Positions 1-8,625 of a DNA stretch of 64,000 bases are shown here, in pieces. The position numbers and the translations under genes were made by a program. The stretch covers positions 806,001 to 870,000 of the forward strand of contig NZ_LT607751.1 in the NCBI RefSeq assembly GCF_900090305.1, written 5' to 3'. This DNA comes from Micromonospora siamensis. GTDB taxonomy: Bacteria > Actinomycetota > Actinomycetes > Mycobacteriales > Micromonosporaceae. The notes under the pieces were generated by a model. That model was not told the origin of the DNA. It saw only the letters and a program-made list of their open reading frames with translations, and searched no databases. Each line of letters starts with the position of its first letter. Within the stretch, counting starts at the first letter, position 1.

Positions 1-868
1 GCCGGGGGAACCCGAACAGCCGGGCGCCGAGCCGGGAGGTGTGGATCGGGTTGTGGTCGCCGGAGACCCGGGCGTAGTCGGTGCCCACCCGCGGGGTGAG
101 CGGCCACCGCGCGCTGTCGGCCGGCGCGGCGGGCCGGTCGCCCCGGTCGCGCCGCCCACCGCCGTCGGGCCGCTTCTCCCGGCTGAGGTACGTCGAGACG
201 CCGCGCCACACCTCCTCCCCGGCCACCGACGCGACCAGCACCACGTCGAGCTGCCGGCCCCGGTCGTGCGGGCGCAGGTTCTCGGCGTACGTGACGAAGT
301 CCAGCGTCTCGCCCGCCTCGACCGGCCGGCGCACCGTGATCCGGTTGGCCACGTGCACGATCCCGGTCAGCGGCACCGGGAAGTCCCGCGCCGTCATCAG
401 CCGCAGCGACAGCGGAAAACCCAGCACGTGCGGGTACGTCCCGGGCAGCCGGTCGGCCAGCCGGAAGCCGCACACCCGGTCGTAGTCCGCCAGGTGGGCC
501 CGGTCGACGGCCACCCCGTGCACGGTCAGCTCGCGAGCGGGGATCCGGTCGCCGCGCCGGCCGCCGAGGCCGGGCAGCGCGCCGAGCAGCGCCCGCCGGT
601 ACAGCGCGCCGGGGGCGGGCAGCTGGAGCAGCGCGACCCGTTCCGGTCCGGCCGGCTCGGTCGCCTCGGGGTGCGCCGACAGGTCCTGGGTGGCGTAGAC
701 CGAGAGGTCGTGGGTGGCCTCCAGGCTCACGTCGTGCCCGTCCGGCTCGCGGGCCGGGGGCCGGGGCAGGTCGGGACCGGAGATCACCTGGGTGGGGCCG
801 TCGATCAGGTCGTGGACCGACAGCTCCTCGGCGGGACCGTCCTCGGATCGACGCTTCCGGATCGCCAT
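1..868 (-). CDS. htdX: MaoC-family acyl dehydratase, HtdX-like (partial, 3' end outside window)
   Basis: The gene encodes a hydratase/dehydratase of the hotdog-fold MaoC family, expected to act on 3-hydroxyacyl thioesters in fatty-acid metabolism. About 289 codons are visible before the window edge. Near the edge lies the hydratase-2 signature YARVSGDHNPIH, whose Asp and His are the catalytic pair in this family. The N-terminal half matches the non-catalytic hotdog domain usual in two-domain members. The start ATG overlaps the stop of the upstream reductase gene by one base (TGATG), so the two are translationally coupled. In Mycobacterium the same trio is htdX (Rv0241c), fabG4 (Rv0242c) and fadA2 (Rv0243), with the thiolase divergent exactly as here. 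Substrate chain length cannot be read from sequence. Confidence 0.85.
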   Translation of the reverse strand, partial: MAIRKRRSEDGPAEELSVHDLIDGPTQVISGPDLPRPPAREPDGHDVSLEATHDLSVYATQDLSAHPEATEPAGPERVALLQLPAPGALYRRALLGALPGLGGRRGDRIPARELTVHGVAVDRAHLADYDRVCGFRLADRLPGTYPHVLGFPLSLRLMTARDFPVPLTGIVHVANRITVRRPVEAGETLDFVTYAENLRPHDRGRQLDVVLVASVAGEEVWRGVSTYLSREKRPDGGGRRDRGDRPAAPADSARWPLTPRVGTDYARVSGDHNPIHTSRLGARLFGFPR

Positions 869-2238
869 CACGCCCCCAACAGGCTCTGGCCGCAGACCCG
901 TACGACGTTACCGGTGACCGCGCCGGAGGCCGGCCAGGCCAGCCAGCCGATCGCCTCGGCCACGTCGACCGGCAGGCCGCCCTGAGCCATGCTGTTCATC
1001 CGGCGACCCGCCTCGCGCAGCGCCAGCGGGATCCGGGCGGTCAGCCGGGTCTCGATGAAGCCGGGGGCGACGGCGTTGACGCTGACCTGCCGCTCGCGCA
1101 GGACCGGGGCCAGCGAGTCGACCAGCCCGATCACGCCGGCCTTGCTGGTGGCGTAGTTGGTCTGGCCCCGGTTGCCGGCGATCCCGGCGATCGACGAGAC
1201 CGCGACGATCCGCCCGCCGGCCGGGATCAGGCCGCGCTCCAGCAGCACGTCGTTGATCCGTTCCTGGCTGGACAGGTTCACGTCGATGACCTGGTCCCAC
1301 CGGTCGGCGTCCATCCGGCCGAGGGTCTTGTCCCGGGTGATGCCGGCGTTGTGCACCACCACGTCGACCCGGCCCTGCCGGGCGGCCAGGTGCTCGGCGA
1401 GCCGGGTGGGGGCGTCCGGGGTGGTCAGGTCGAGCTGCACGGCGGTGCCGCCGATCTCGTTGGCGACCGCGGCGAGTGCGTCCCCGGCCGCCGGGACGTC
1501 CAGCGCCACCACCTGCGCGCCGTCGCGGGCGAGCACCTTGGCCAGCGCCGCTCCGATGCCCCGGGCGGCGCCGGTGACCAGGACGACCTGGCCGTCGAGC
1601 GGGCGGTTCCAGTCGGCCGGGGCGGTCGCCGTGCCGGCGCCGACCTTGACCACCTGCCCCGAGACGTACGCGGACCGGCCCGAGAGCAGGAAGCGGAGAG
1701 TGGACTCCAGGCTGGTCAGGGTGCCGGCGTCGCCGTTCTTCGTCACGTAGACCAGCTGGGCGGTGACGCCCCGGCCGAACTCCTTGCCGATGCTGCGGGT
1801 CAGCCCCTCCAGGGCGCGCTGGGCGGTGGCCTCGCGGGGCGTGGCGCACTCGGCCGGCGGGGTGCCCAGCACGATCACCCGGCCGCTGGGCAGCACCGAG
1901 CGCGCGTGCGGGTGGAAGAAGTCGTAGAGCTGGCGCAGGCCGGTGGAGTCGGTGATCCCGGTGGCGTCGTAGACCAGCGCGCCGTACCTCTGCGGGGTGC
2001 CGTCGGCGGCGGTGGTGCCGGCGACCGGGTCCCGTGGCTCGACCCCGGCGAAGGTCAGGATCTTGGTGACCGGTTCGGCGAGCCGGCCGCCGTCGGCCGC
2101 CCCGACCAGGGCGGGACCGGGCAGCAGCGGATCGCCGGGGGTGAACCGGCGCAGCCGAGGTGGATCGGGCAGGCCGAGGCGCTTCACCAGCGCACGGCCG
2201 GCCCCCGATTGGACGAAGCTCGCGTACCTGTCGGTCAT
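868..2238 (-). CDS. fabG4: 3-oxoacyl-thioester reductase, FabG4 type
   Basis: A 456-residue two-domain short-chain dehydrogenase that would reduce 3-ketoacyl thioesters with NAD(P)H. The C-terminal half carries the complete SDR machinery: the cofactor loop TGAARGIG at residues 222-229, NAG at 297-299, the catalytic Ser around 348-349 and YATSK with Tyr362 and Lys366. The N-terminal 200 residues are a degenerate Rossmann-like domain that lacks the glycine motif. This long architecture, about twice the length of ordinary FabG, is what defines FabG4 (high-molecular-weight FabG). It is followed at one-base overlap by the MaoC dehydratase, and the divergent thiolase starts 54 bp away, so a shared control region at 2239-2292 is likely. 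Confidence 0.9.
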   Translation of the reverse strand: MTDRYASFVQSGAGRALVKRLGLPDPPRLRRFTPGDPLLPGPALVGAADGGRLAEPVTKILTFAGVEPRDPVAGTTAADGTPQRYGALVYDATGITDSTGLRQLYDFFHPHARSVLPSGRVIVLGTPPAECATPREATAQRALEGLTRSIGKEFGRGVTAQLVYVTKNGDAGTLTSLESTLRFLLSGRSAYVSGQVVKVGAGTATAPADWNRPLDGQVVLVTGAARGIGAALAKVLARDGAQVVALDVPAAGDALAAVANEIGGTAVQLDLTTPDAPTRLAEHLAARQGRVDVVVHNAGITRDKTLGRMDADRWDQVIDVNLSSQERINDVLLERGLIPAGGRIVAVSSIAGIAGNRGQTNYATSKAGVIGLVDSLAPVLRERQVSVNAVAPGFIETRLTARIPLALREAGRRMNSMAQGGLPVDVAEAIGWLAWPASGAVTGNVVRVCGQSLLGA

Positions 2239-2292
2239 AGGCGTAGCCTACTGGCGAGTAGGTTCAGGGCAAACCTTTCAGGAGGCGGGATC

Positions 2293-3585
2293 GTGCAGAA
2301 CATCCGGCGGGTCGCGGTCATCGGCGGCAACCGCATCCCCTTCGCCCGCTCCAACTCCCGGTACGCCGGCGCGTCCAACGCCGACATGCTCAGCGCCGCC
2401 CTCGACGGGCTGGTCGCCCGGTTCGGGCTGGCCGGCCAGCGGGTCGGCGAGCTGGTCGCCGGCGCCGTCCTCAAGCACTCCAAGGACTTCAACCTCGCCC
2501 GCGAGGTGGTGCTCGGCTCGAAGCTCGACCCGCACACACCCGCGTACGACATCCAGCAGGCCTGCGGCACCGGGCTGGAGGCCGCCATCCTGGTCGCCAA
2601 CAAGATCGCCCTCGGGCAGATCGACGTCGGCATCGCGGGCGGCGTCGACACCACCTCCGACGCCCCGCTCGCGGTCAACGAGGACATGCGCCGCACCCTG
2701 CTCAAGCTCAACAGCGCCCGTACGGTCGGCGAGCGGCTGAAGATCGCCGCCAAGCTCCGCCCGCACCAGCCGTTCAAGCCGGAGATCCCGCGCAACGCGG
2801 AGCCACGTACCGGGCTGTCGATGGGGGAGCACGCCGCCCGCACCGCGCTGCGCTGGGAGATCGACCGGCAGTCCCAGGACGAGCTGGCGCTCCGCTCGCA
2901 CCAGCGCCTCGCCGCCGCGTACGACAAGGGGTTCTTCGACGACCTGGTCACCCCCTACCTGGGGCTGACCCGCGACCAGAACCTGCGACCGGACACCACC
3001 CTGGAGAAGCTCGGCTCGCTCAAGCCCGTCTTCGGCAACCGGGGCGCGGACGCCGGCCGGGCCACCATGACCGCCGGCAACTCCTCCCCGCTCACCGACG
3101 GCGCGTCGACCGTGCTGCTGGCCTCCGAGGAGTGGGCGCGCGAGCACCAGCTCCCGGTGCTGGCCTGGTTCTCCTGGTCGGAGAACGCCGCCGTCGACTT
3201 CGTGCACGGCGACGAGGGACTGCTGATGGCCCCCGCGTACGCGGCGCCCCGGATGCTGGCCCGCGCCGGGCTGACGCTGCAGGACTTCGACTACTACGAG
3301 ATCCACGAGGCGTTCGCCTCGCAGGTGCTGGCCACCCTGGCCGCCTGGGAGTCCCCGGAGTTCTGCAAGGACCGGCTCGGCCTGGACGCCCCGCTCGGCG
3401 CGATCGACCGGAACAAGCTCAACGTCAACGGCTCCTCGCTGGCGGCCGGGCACCCGTTCGCGGCGACCGGTGGGCGGATCGTGGCGACGCTGGCGAAGCT
3501 GCTCGCCGAGAAGGGCAGCGGGCGGGGGCTGATCTCCATCTGCGCGGCAGGTGGGCAGGGCGTGACGGCGATTCTGGAGCGCTGA
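2293..3585 (+). CDS. fadA2: Acetyl-CoA acetyltransferase / thiolase, FadA2 type
   Basis: A 430-residue thiolase that would cleave or condense 3-ketoacyl-CoA. The acylated nucleophile is Cys91 in QQACGTG. The GHPFAATGGR loop places the second catalytic His at about residue 387, the C-terminal CAAGG gives the base Cys at about 417, and the NEAF motif appears as HEAFA. The GTG start is chosen because a strong AGGAGGCGGG ribosome site lies directly before it at 2280-2289 and the family N-terminus (AVIGGNRIPFARS) begins here; longer in-frame extensions run antisense through fabG4. The gene is divergent from fabG4-htdX and ends in a perfect hairpin facing the secreted-protein array. Confidence 0.9.
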   Translation: MQNIRRVAVIGGNRIPFARSNSRYAGASNADMLSAALDGLVARFGLAGQRVGELVAGAVLKHSKDFNLAREVVLGSKLDPHTPAYDIQQACGTGLEAAILVANKIALGQIDVGIAGGVDTTSDAPLAVNEDMRRTLLKLNSARTVGERLKIAAKLRPHQPFKPEIPRNAEPRTGLSMGEHAARTALRWEIDRQSQDELALRSHQRLAAAYDKGFFDDLVTPYLGLTRDQNLRPDTTLEKLGSLKPVFGNRGADAGRATMTAGNSSPLTDGASTVLLASEEWAREHQLPVLAWFSWSENAAVDFVHGDEGLLMAPAYAAPRMLARAGLTLQDFDYYEIHEAFASQVLATLAAWESPEFCKDRLGLDAPLGAIDRNKLNVNGSSLAAGHPFAATGGRIVATLAKLLAEKGSGRGLISICAAGGQGVTAILER

Positions 3586-3595
3586 CCCGGACGCG

Positions 3596-3633
3596 CCGAC
3601 GCCCGCCCCGCCGGGATGCGGGGCGGGCGTCGG
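3596..3633. terminator. Bidirectional hairpin between fadA2 and the secreted-protein array
   Basis: Perfect 15-bp stem: CCGACGCCCGCCCCG at 3596-3610 pairs with 3619-3633 across an 8-nt loop. It lies between convergent stops at 3585 and 3650 and would serve both strands. No U-tract follows, which is common for high-GC actinomycete terminators. Confidence 0.75.
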
Positions 3634-3649
3634 TTGGGGTGTACGTGGG

Positions 3650-5929
3650 TCAGCCGAGGGTGTACTGGTCCCACGAGGTGATCGCGGTGTGCTTGGTGAT
3701 CAGCGGGCTGGCGCCGGCGTTGTCGGCGGTGACGTAGCGGCTGTTGCCGACCGAGCGGAGGCTGAGTGAGCCGTCGCTGTTGGTGATCCGGGTGAACTTC
3801 TCCCAGGTGCCGGGCACGACGTTGGTGTTGATCAACGGCAGGGTGCCGGCGTTGGTGGCGGTGACGAAGCGGTTGTTGGCGCGGGCGAAGATGGCCCACT
3901 GGCTGTTGCCGAGGTCGACCAGGTCGTACTTCTGGGCGACGCCGATCCCGGTGGCGTTGGCGATCAGCGGGCTCGCGGCGGTGTTGGAGGCGGTGACGTA
4001 GCGGGCGTTGGCGCGGGCCTTGAGGGTGCGGTTGGAGTCTGTGACGTTGACCAGGTGGAACTGCTCGAACCGGCTGATCGTCGTGCCCTTGGCCTGGAGG
4101 ATGCCGCCGTAACCGGAGGTGCTGAGGTACGTGTCGGTGCCGGCGCGCAGGCTGATCGAGCCGTCACCGTTGCGGATCGAGGTCAGCTGGCTCTCGGCGG
4201 ACAGGGACGGGTCCCCCGCATAGACGTCTCCGGACTTCTGGACGTTGACGTACCCCTGGGCGGAGCGGGAGTAGAGCGCGATCTTCCCACCGCCGGCGTC
4301 GGCCACGTCGAACTTGTCGACCGAGTCGACGCCGTAGTGGTCGGCGCGCAGTCCGAGGGTCTGGTCGAGCACGGGAGCGACGTACTTCAGGTTGCTGCGG
4401 GCCAGCAGGCCGACGGTGCTGATCCGGCGGAGCACGGTGACCCGAAGACCGATTTCGCGGGCGCGGTCGTCGGCGCCGCTGACGCGTACCGTGACCTGGT
4501 AGGTGCCCGGGTTGCCGTAGCTGTGGGTGGCCACCGGGGTGGACTGGGTCACCACGGTGCCGTCGCCGAAGTCGAACCGGTAGCTGGTGAGCGGGTACCA
4601 GCCGGGCTTCGATCCGGAGGCGTCCGCGGTGACCACGCCCGCACCCAGATCCAGCGACGCGTCCAACTCGGCGACCGGGTAGCCGATGATCTCCCAGTTG
4701 CCCCGGTCGGCGTAGGTGACGGGGCCGGCGCCGGCATCCGCCACGTTCGGGTTGTCGGCGCGGGCGGTACCGCTCCGGTCGGTGCTCGGGTAACCCGGGG
4801 CAGCCGAGTTGGCCGAGTCCTGCCGGTCCAGGTCGTCCCAGGTGTTGCGGTCGTGGGCGGCCTGGCCGGAGGCGGTACGGAAGGCGGCCAGATCCATCCG
4901 CGCGCCGTCCCACGAGTAGGCGCTCGCGTAGGCGTACGTGTTGTTGTAGTCCACGATCGTGTCCTGTCGGGCGTCACCGTAGATCCCGATGGCCACCCCG
5001 GCCGGCTCGTCGCAGTCGAGCGCGTCGGGGTCGTACGACTTGTTCACGACGTTGTTCTGGACCGAGACGTCGCTGGAGGCGCCCTCGACCCGGATGCCGT
5101 CACCGCACCATGTCTTGACGTCGTTGTTGGTGATCGCGGTGCCGGTGGCGGATCGGTTGACGACGCCGCGGCCCTGGCTGGTCTCGATCTCGTTGTTCAC
5201 CACGGTCGTGCCCACCGCGCCCGGCCCGATCTCGACGGCGGCGCCGTTGTACTGGCTGATGTCGTTGTCGACGACCTTGGTGCCGGAGCCCGCGATCTTG
5301 ATGCCCGGGATCGAGGTGGTCTCCCAGCCCGAGAACCTGCTGGAGGTGACGGTCAATCCGGTGGTGGCGGCATCCGCCGTCACGGCCGGACCGATGGTGG
5401 ACAGGGTGGAGCCGGTGACCTTCGCGTCGGTGGCGCCGCTGAACCGGATGCCGACGCCCGTGGACTTGTAGACCGAGACGCTGTCGAGCAGCACCGCCGA
5501 GGAGTTGCGGATGTCGAAGGCTGCCCCGGCTGCGGTCTCCTCGACCCCGACCTTGCGGATGACGACGTCGTGCTGCCCGTCCACGACGAAGCCGGCGGTC
5601 GGGCCCCCGAGGTCCGGCAGGTCCGGCGCCGTGGCGCCGATGCCCTCGAAGGTGATCGGACTGTCCTTGGTGCCGGACTGCGTGACGGTCACCTGTTCCG
5701 GGTACGTACCCGACGCGATCTTCACCACCGTGCCGGCCGTCGTCGCCTTCGCGGCGGCGCCGATGGTGCAGAACGGTTGTGTCTGGCTACCGGAGCCGGT
5801 GTCCGAGCAGGACGATGATGCCCGGTCCACGTACAGCACCGTGGGGTCGGCGGCCTGGGCCGGGGACGCGATCAGTGCGGTGCCGACGACCGCGAGAGCG
5901 GTGAGGCCGGTGACGGGTGAGCCGCGCAT
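3650..5929 (-). CDS. Secreted beta-helix / PKD / double beta-trefoil protein, array member 1
   Basis: A 759-residue exported protein. Residues 1-26 form a signal peptide ending in AQA. Residues about 30-330 look like a right-handed parallel beta-helix with repeated short V/I/N strands (for example VVNNEIE, ITNNDVK) and two conserved Cys pairs (41/54 and 275/306) that may form disulfides. Residues about 420-500 are a PKD domain (FDFGDGT at 452-458, then HSYGNPGTY). Residues about 503-759 hold six fascin-like trefoil leaves (ARANARYVTAS, ARANNRFVTAT, SVGNSRYVTAD), which make two beta-trefoils. The ATG at 5929 has GAGGAG upstream; a longer in-frame start would have no signal peptide. No catalytic residues are evident. 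Carbohydrate binding or matrix/adhesive roles are plausible, but the substrate is unknown. Confidence 0.85.
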   Translation of the reverse strand: MRGSPVTGLTALAVVGTALIASPAQAADPTVLYVDRASSSCSDTGSGSQTQPFCTIGAAAKATTAGTVVKIASGTYPEQVTVTQSGTKDSPITFEGIGATAPDLPDLGGPTAGFVVDGQHDVVIRKVGVEETAAGAAFDIRNSSAVLLDSVSVYKSTGVGIRFSGATDAKVTGSTLSTIGPAVTADAATTGLTVTSSRFSGWETTSIPGIKIAGSGTKVVDNDISQYNGAAVEIGPGAVGTTVVNNEIETSQGRGVVNRSATGTAITNNDVKTWCGDGIRVEGASSDVSVQNNVVNKSYDPDALDCDEPAGVAIGIYGDARQDTIVDYNNTYAYASAYSWDGARMDLAAFRTASGQAAHDRNTWDDLDRQDSANSAAPGYPSTDRSGTARADNPNVADAGAGPVTYADRGNWEIIGYPVAELDASLDLGAGVVTADASGSKPGWYPLTSYRFDFGDGTVVTQSTPVATHSYGNPGTYQVTVRVSGADDRAREIGLRVTVLRRISTVGLLARSNLKYVAPVLDQTLGLRADHYGVDSVDKFDVADAGGGKIALYSRSAQGYVNVQKSGDVYAGDPSLSAESQLTSIRNGDGSISLRAGTDTYLSTSGYGGILQAKGTTISRFEQFHLVNVTDSNRTLKARANARYVTASNTAASPLIANATGIGVAQKYDLVDLGNSQWAIFARANNRFVTATNAGTLPLINTNVVPGTWEKFTRITNSDGSLSLRSVGNSRYVTADNAGASPLITKHTAITSWDQYTLG

Positions 5930-6086
5930 GGAACTCCTCAGCGAGGGGACAAAGACCGTTCGGTCCGAAGGCCGAGCGGAATTCAAGTCTCCGTCGGGGC
6001 GGGGTCGGGTCGTTGACCGGAAACCTGTCGACCATCGGACAGCCGGCCGTTGGACCACGCCGATCCGCCCCTTCGGCCCGGACGCG

Positions 6087-6123
6087 CCGACGCCCGCCCC
6101 AAGGGGTGCGGGGCGGGCGTCGG
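6087..6123. terminator. Hairpin downstream of array member 2
   Basis: Perfect 14-bp stem (CCGACGCCCGCCCC, 6087-6100, with 6110-6123) just beyond the stop of member 2. Stem sequence and the adjoining 20 bp are the same as at 3596-3633; only the loop differs. Confidence 0.7.
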
Positions 6124-6139
6124 TTGGGGTGTACGTGGG

Positions 6140-8443
6140 TCAGCCGAGGGTGTACTGGTCCCACGAGGTGATCGCGGTGTGCTTGGTGATCAGCGGGCTG
6201 GCGCCGGCGTTGTCGGCGGTGACGTAGCGGCTGTTGCCGACCGAGCGGAGGCTGAGTGAGCCGTCGCTGTTGGTGATCCGGGCGAACTTCTCCCAGGTGC
6301 CGGGCACGACGTTGGTGTTGATCAACGGCAGGGTGCCGGCGTTGGTGGCGGTGACGAAGCGGTTGTTGGCGCGGGCGAAGATGGCCCACTGGCTGTTGCC
6401 GAGGTCGACCAGGTCGTACTTCTGGGCGACGCCGATCCCGGTGGCGTTGGCGATCAGCGGGCTCGCGGCGGTGTTGGAGGCGGTGACGTAGCGGGCGTTG
6501 GCGCGGGCCTTGAGGGTGCGGTTCGCGTCGGCAACGTTCACGAGGTGGAACTGCTCGAACCTGCTGATCGTGAACTGGTTCGCGTAGACGGTGCCGCCGC
6601 TGCCCGAGGTGGACAGGTAGCGGTTGCTGCTCGCCGACCGCAGGCTCACGCTGCCGTCGCTGTTGCGCACCAGAGCGAAGTAGCCGCCATTGTCGGCGTT
6701 GGTGTAGGTCAGGTCGACCGGGGTGGTGGCGTCGCTGGTGCTGACGTACCGGTTGGCCGAGCGGGAGTAGAGGGCCACCTGCCCGGAGCCGGAATCCGCG
6801 AGGTCGAACCTGTCGACGGAGTCCACGCCGTAGTGGTCGGCGACCAGCCCGTGCGCGGAGGCCGGCGGGGAGACGTACTTGAGGTTGCTGCGGGCCAGCA
6901 GGGCGACGGTGCTGATCCGGCGCAGCACGCTCACCGTGCGGAAGGTCGTGCCGGTCCGGGCGTCCGCGCCGCTGACCCACACGCTGATCGAGTAGCGGCC
7001 CGGGTTCGCGTAGCGGTGGGTGGCGACCGGGGTCGACTGGGTGACGACCGTTCCGTCGCCGAAGTCGAACCGGTACGTCGTGATCGGATCGAAGCCCGGC
7101 ACAGATGCGCTGGCGTCCATGGTCGCCGACAGGGTGCCCAGGTCCAGGGTCACATCGGCCTTCGCGACCGGGTTGAGGTACGCCTCGCCCGAACCCCGGT
7201 CTGCGTAGGCGACGGGGCCCACGCCGGTGTTCGGCACGTCCGGGTTGTCGACCCGGGCGCCGCCGGTCCGGTCGGTGGTCTGGTAGCCGGGCGCGGCCGA
7301 GTTCGCCGAGTCCTGGTTGTTCAGGTTGTAGTCGGTCTCGCGGTCGTGCGCGCCCTGGCCGGCGGTGGCGCGGAAGGCGGCCAGGGTGAGCGGGGTGCCG
7401 TCCCAGGAGTACGGGGACAGCGGGTATCCGCCGTGCCAGACGTTGTTGTAGTCGACGATGGTGTCCTGCCGGGCGTCGCCGTACACGCCGATCTCGTAGC
7501 CGTCCCGCTGGACGCAGTAGTCCTGAGCCCAGCTGCCGTTGTTGAAGAGCACGTTGTTCTGCACGGAGACGCCCGTCGAGGCGCCCTCGACCCGTACACC
7601 GTCGCGGCAGCGGTACTGGACGCTGTTGTTGGTGATCGCCGTGCCGGTGGCGGCCTGGTTGCGGATCCCGTACCCCGGTCCGCCGGTGATCTGGTTGTTC
7701 GCCACCACCGTGCCGGTGGCGACCGACTCGACGGCGATCGCGCTGGCGGCGAAGCCACCGACCGTGTTGTTGAGGACCGCGTTGCCGGTGCCGGCGACCT
7801 GGACGCCGGTGCCGGAGGTGGCGACCGACGGCGACGAGATGGTCGAGGAGGTCAGCGTCACGCCGCTGGTGGCGGCGTCCAGCGTCACGCCGGTCACCGG
7901 GGTGACCACGTGGGCCCGCCGCAGCGAGGAGCGGGTGACCGCCGTGAGTTGCACCGCAGCTCCCGTCGCCGTGCCGGCCCGCACGACGTCGAGCTGGTCG
8001 ACGGTGACCGTCGACGAGTCGCGGAGGTCGAGGGCGGGTGCCCCGAGGGAGCCGGTGATCCGCAGGCCGCGGAGCACGACGTCGTGCCGCCCCGCCACGA
8101 CGACACCGGCCGTCGCGCCGGTGAGGGTGGCCCGGCTGGTGCCGTCCCAGCCCGTCTCGAAGACGATCGGGGCGTCCGTCGCGCCGGACCGGGGCAGGGC
8201 GACCCGCTCCGGGTAGTCGCCGGAGGCGATCCGGACCGTCTGCCCGGCCTGCGCCGCGGTGGCGGACGCGCCGATCGTGCAGAACGGCTGGGTCGAGCTG
8301 CCGAGGCCGGTGTCCGAGCAGGAGGTGGCGGAGCCGTTGACGTAGAGATAGGTGGTTCCGGCGGCCTGCGCCGGAGAGGTGGCGAGCAGGCTGCCGCCGG
8401 CCATCGCCAGGACGGTGAGGCCAGCGAGCGGTGAGCTGTGCAT
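6140..8443 (-). CDS. Secreted beta-helix / PKD / double beta-trefoil protein, array member 2
   Basis: A 767-residue paralogue with the same order of parts: signal peptide (MHSSPLAGL start, SPAQA end), beta-helix with the SCSDTG and PFCTIGA Cys pair, the RCRDGVRVEGAS turn, PKD domain (FDFGDGT, HRYANPGRY) and six trefoil leaves. The ATG at 8443 is preceded by GAGGA; an in-frame extension far upstream is only a readthrough of non-coding frame across member 3. Its last about 400 bp, including the terminator, match member 1 with almost no differences, whereas the upstream parts are well diverged. This suggests recent gene conversion or unequal crossover restricted to the C-terminal trefoil. Confidence 0.85.
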   Translation of the reverse strand: MHSSPLAGLTVLAMAGGSLLATSPAQAAGTTYLYVNGSATSCSDTGLGSSTQPFCTIGASATAAQAGQTVRIASGDYPERVALPRSGATDAPIVFETGWDGTSRATLTGATAGVVVAGRHDVVLRGLRITGSLGAPALDLRDSSTVTVDQLDVVRAGTATGAAVQLTAVTRSSLRRAHVVTPVTGVTLDAATSGVTLTSSTISSPSVATSGTGVQVAGTGNAVLNNTVGGFAASAIAVESVATGTVVANNQITGGPGYGIRNQAATGTAITNNSVQYRCRDGVRVEGASTGVSVQNNVLFNNGSWAQDYCVQRDGYEIGVYGDARQDTIVDYNNVWHGGYPLSPYSWDGTPLTLAAFRATAGQGAHDRETDYNLNNQDSANSAAPGYQTTDRTGGARVDNPDVPNTGVGPVAYADRGSGEAYLNPVAKADVTLDLGTLSATMDASASVPGFDPITTYRFDFGDGTVVTQSTPVATHRYANPGRYSISVWVSGADARTGTTFRTVSVLRRISTVALLARSNLKYVSPPASAHGLVADHYGVDSVDRFDLADSGSGQVALYSRSANRYVSTSDATTPVDLTYTNADNGGYFALVRNSDGSVSLRSASSNRYLSTSGSGGTVYANQFTISRFEQFHLVNVADANRTLKARANARYVTASNTAASPLIANATGIGVAQKYDLVDLGNSQWAIFARANNRFVTATNAGTLPLINTNVVPGTWEKFARITNSDGSLSLRSVGNSRYVTADNAGASPLITKHTAITSWDQYTLG

Positions 8444-8575
8444 AGGCGTCCTCGATTGAGGCATGAGGATCCGGCTCATGCCGAACGGGAGAGGAGTCCA
8501 TCCTCCGGGACAGCTGGCTGGCGCGGGTGTCCCGGCGCGCATACCGGACATGTCCCCTGGTCCGGCCCCCGGATG

Positions 8576-8616
8576 CACCGACGCCCGCCCCGCTGGGAGC
8601 GGAGCGGGCGTCGGTG
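8576..8616. terminator. Hairpin downstream of array member 3
   Basis: A 13-bp perfect stem (CACCGACGCCCGC at 8576-8588 with 8604-8616) plus an inner CCGCT/AGCGG pairing. It is placed 10 bp past the stop of member 3. Confidence 0.7.
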
Positions 8617-8625
8617 GGTGGGGGT

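Noticed and set aside
4055..5818. Long plus-strand open frames opposite the secreted-protein genes (also 6545-8434, 8527-11187 and 11660-14920)
   Set aside because: They are antisense shadows caused by high GC; translations are Val/Gly/Arg-rich without domains or ribosome sites, while the minus strand encodes coherent secreted proteins.
5930..6058. Upstream start for array member 1 (and similar extensions of members 2, 5 and 7)
   Set aside because: The downstream ATG in each case has a good ribosome site and begins a proper signal peptide shared by all members; the extensions are not conserved.
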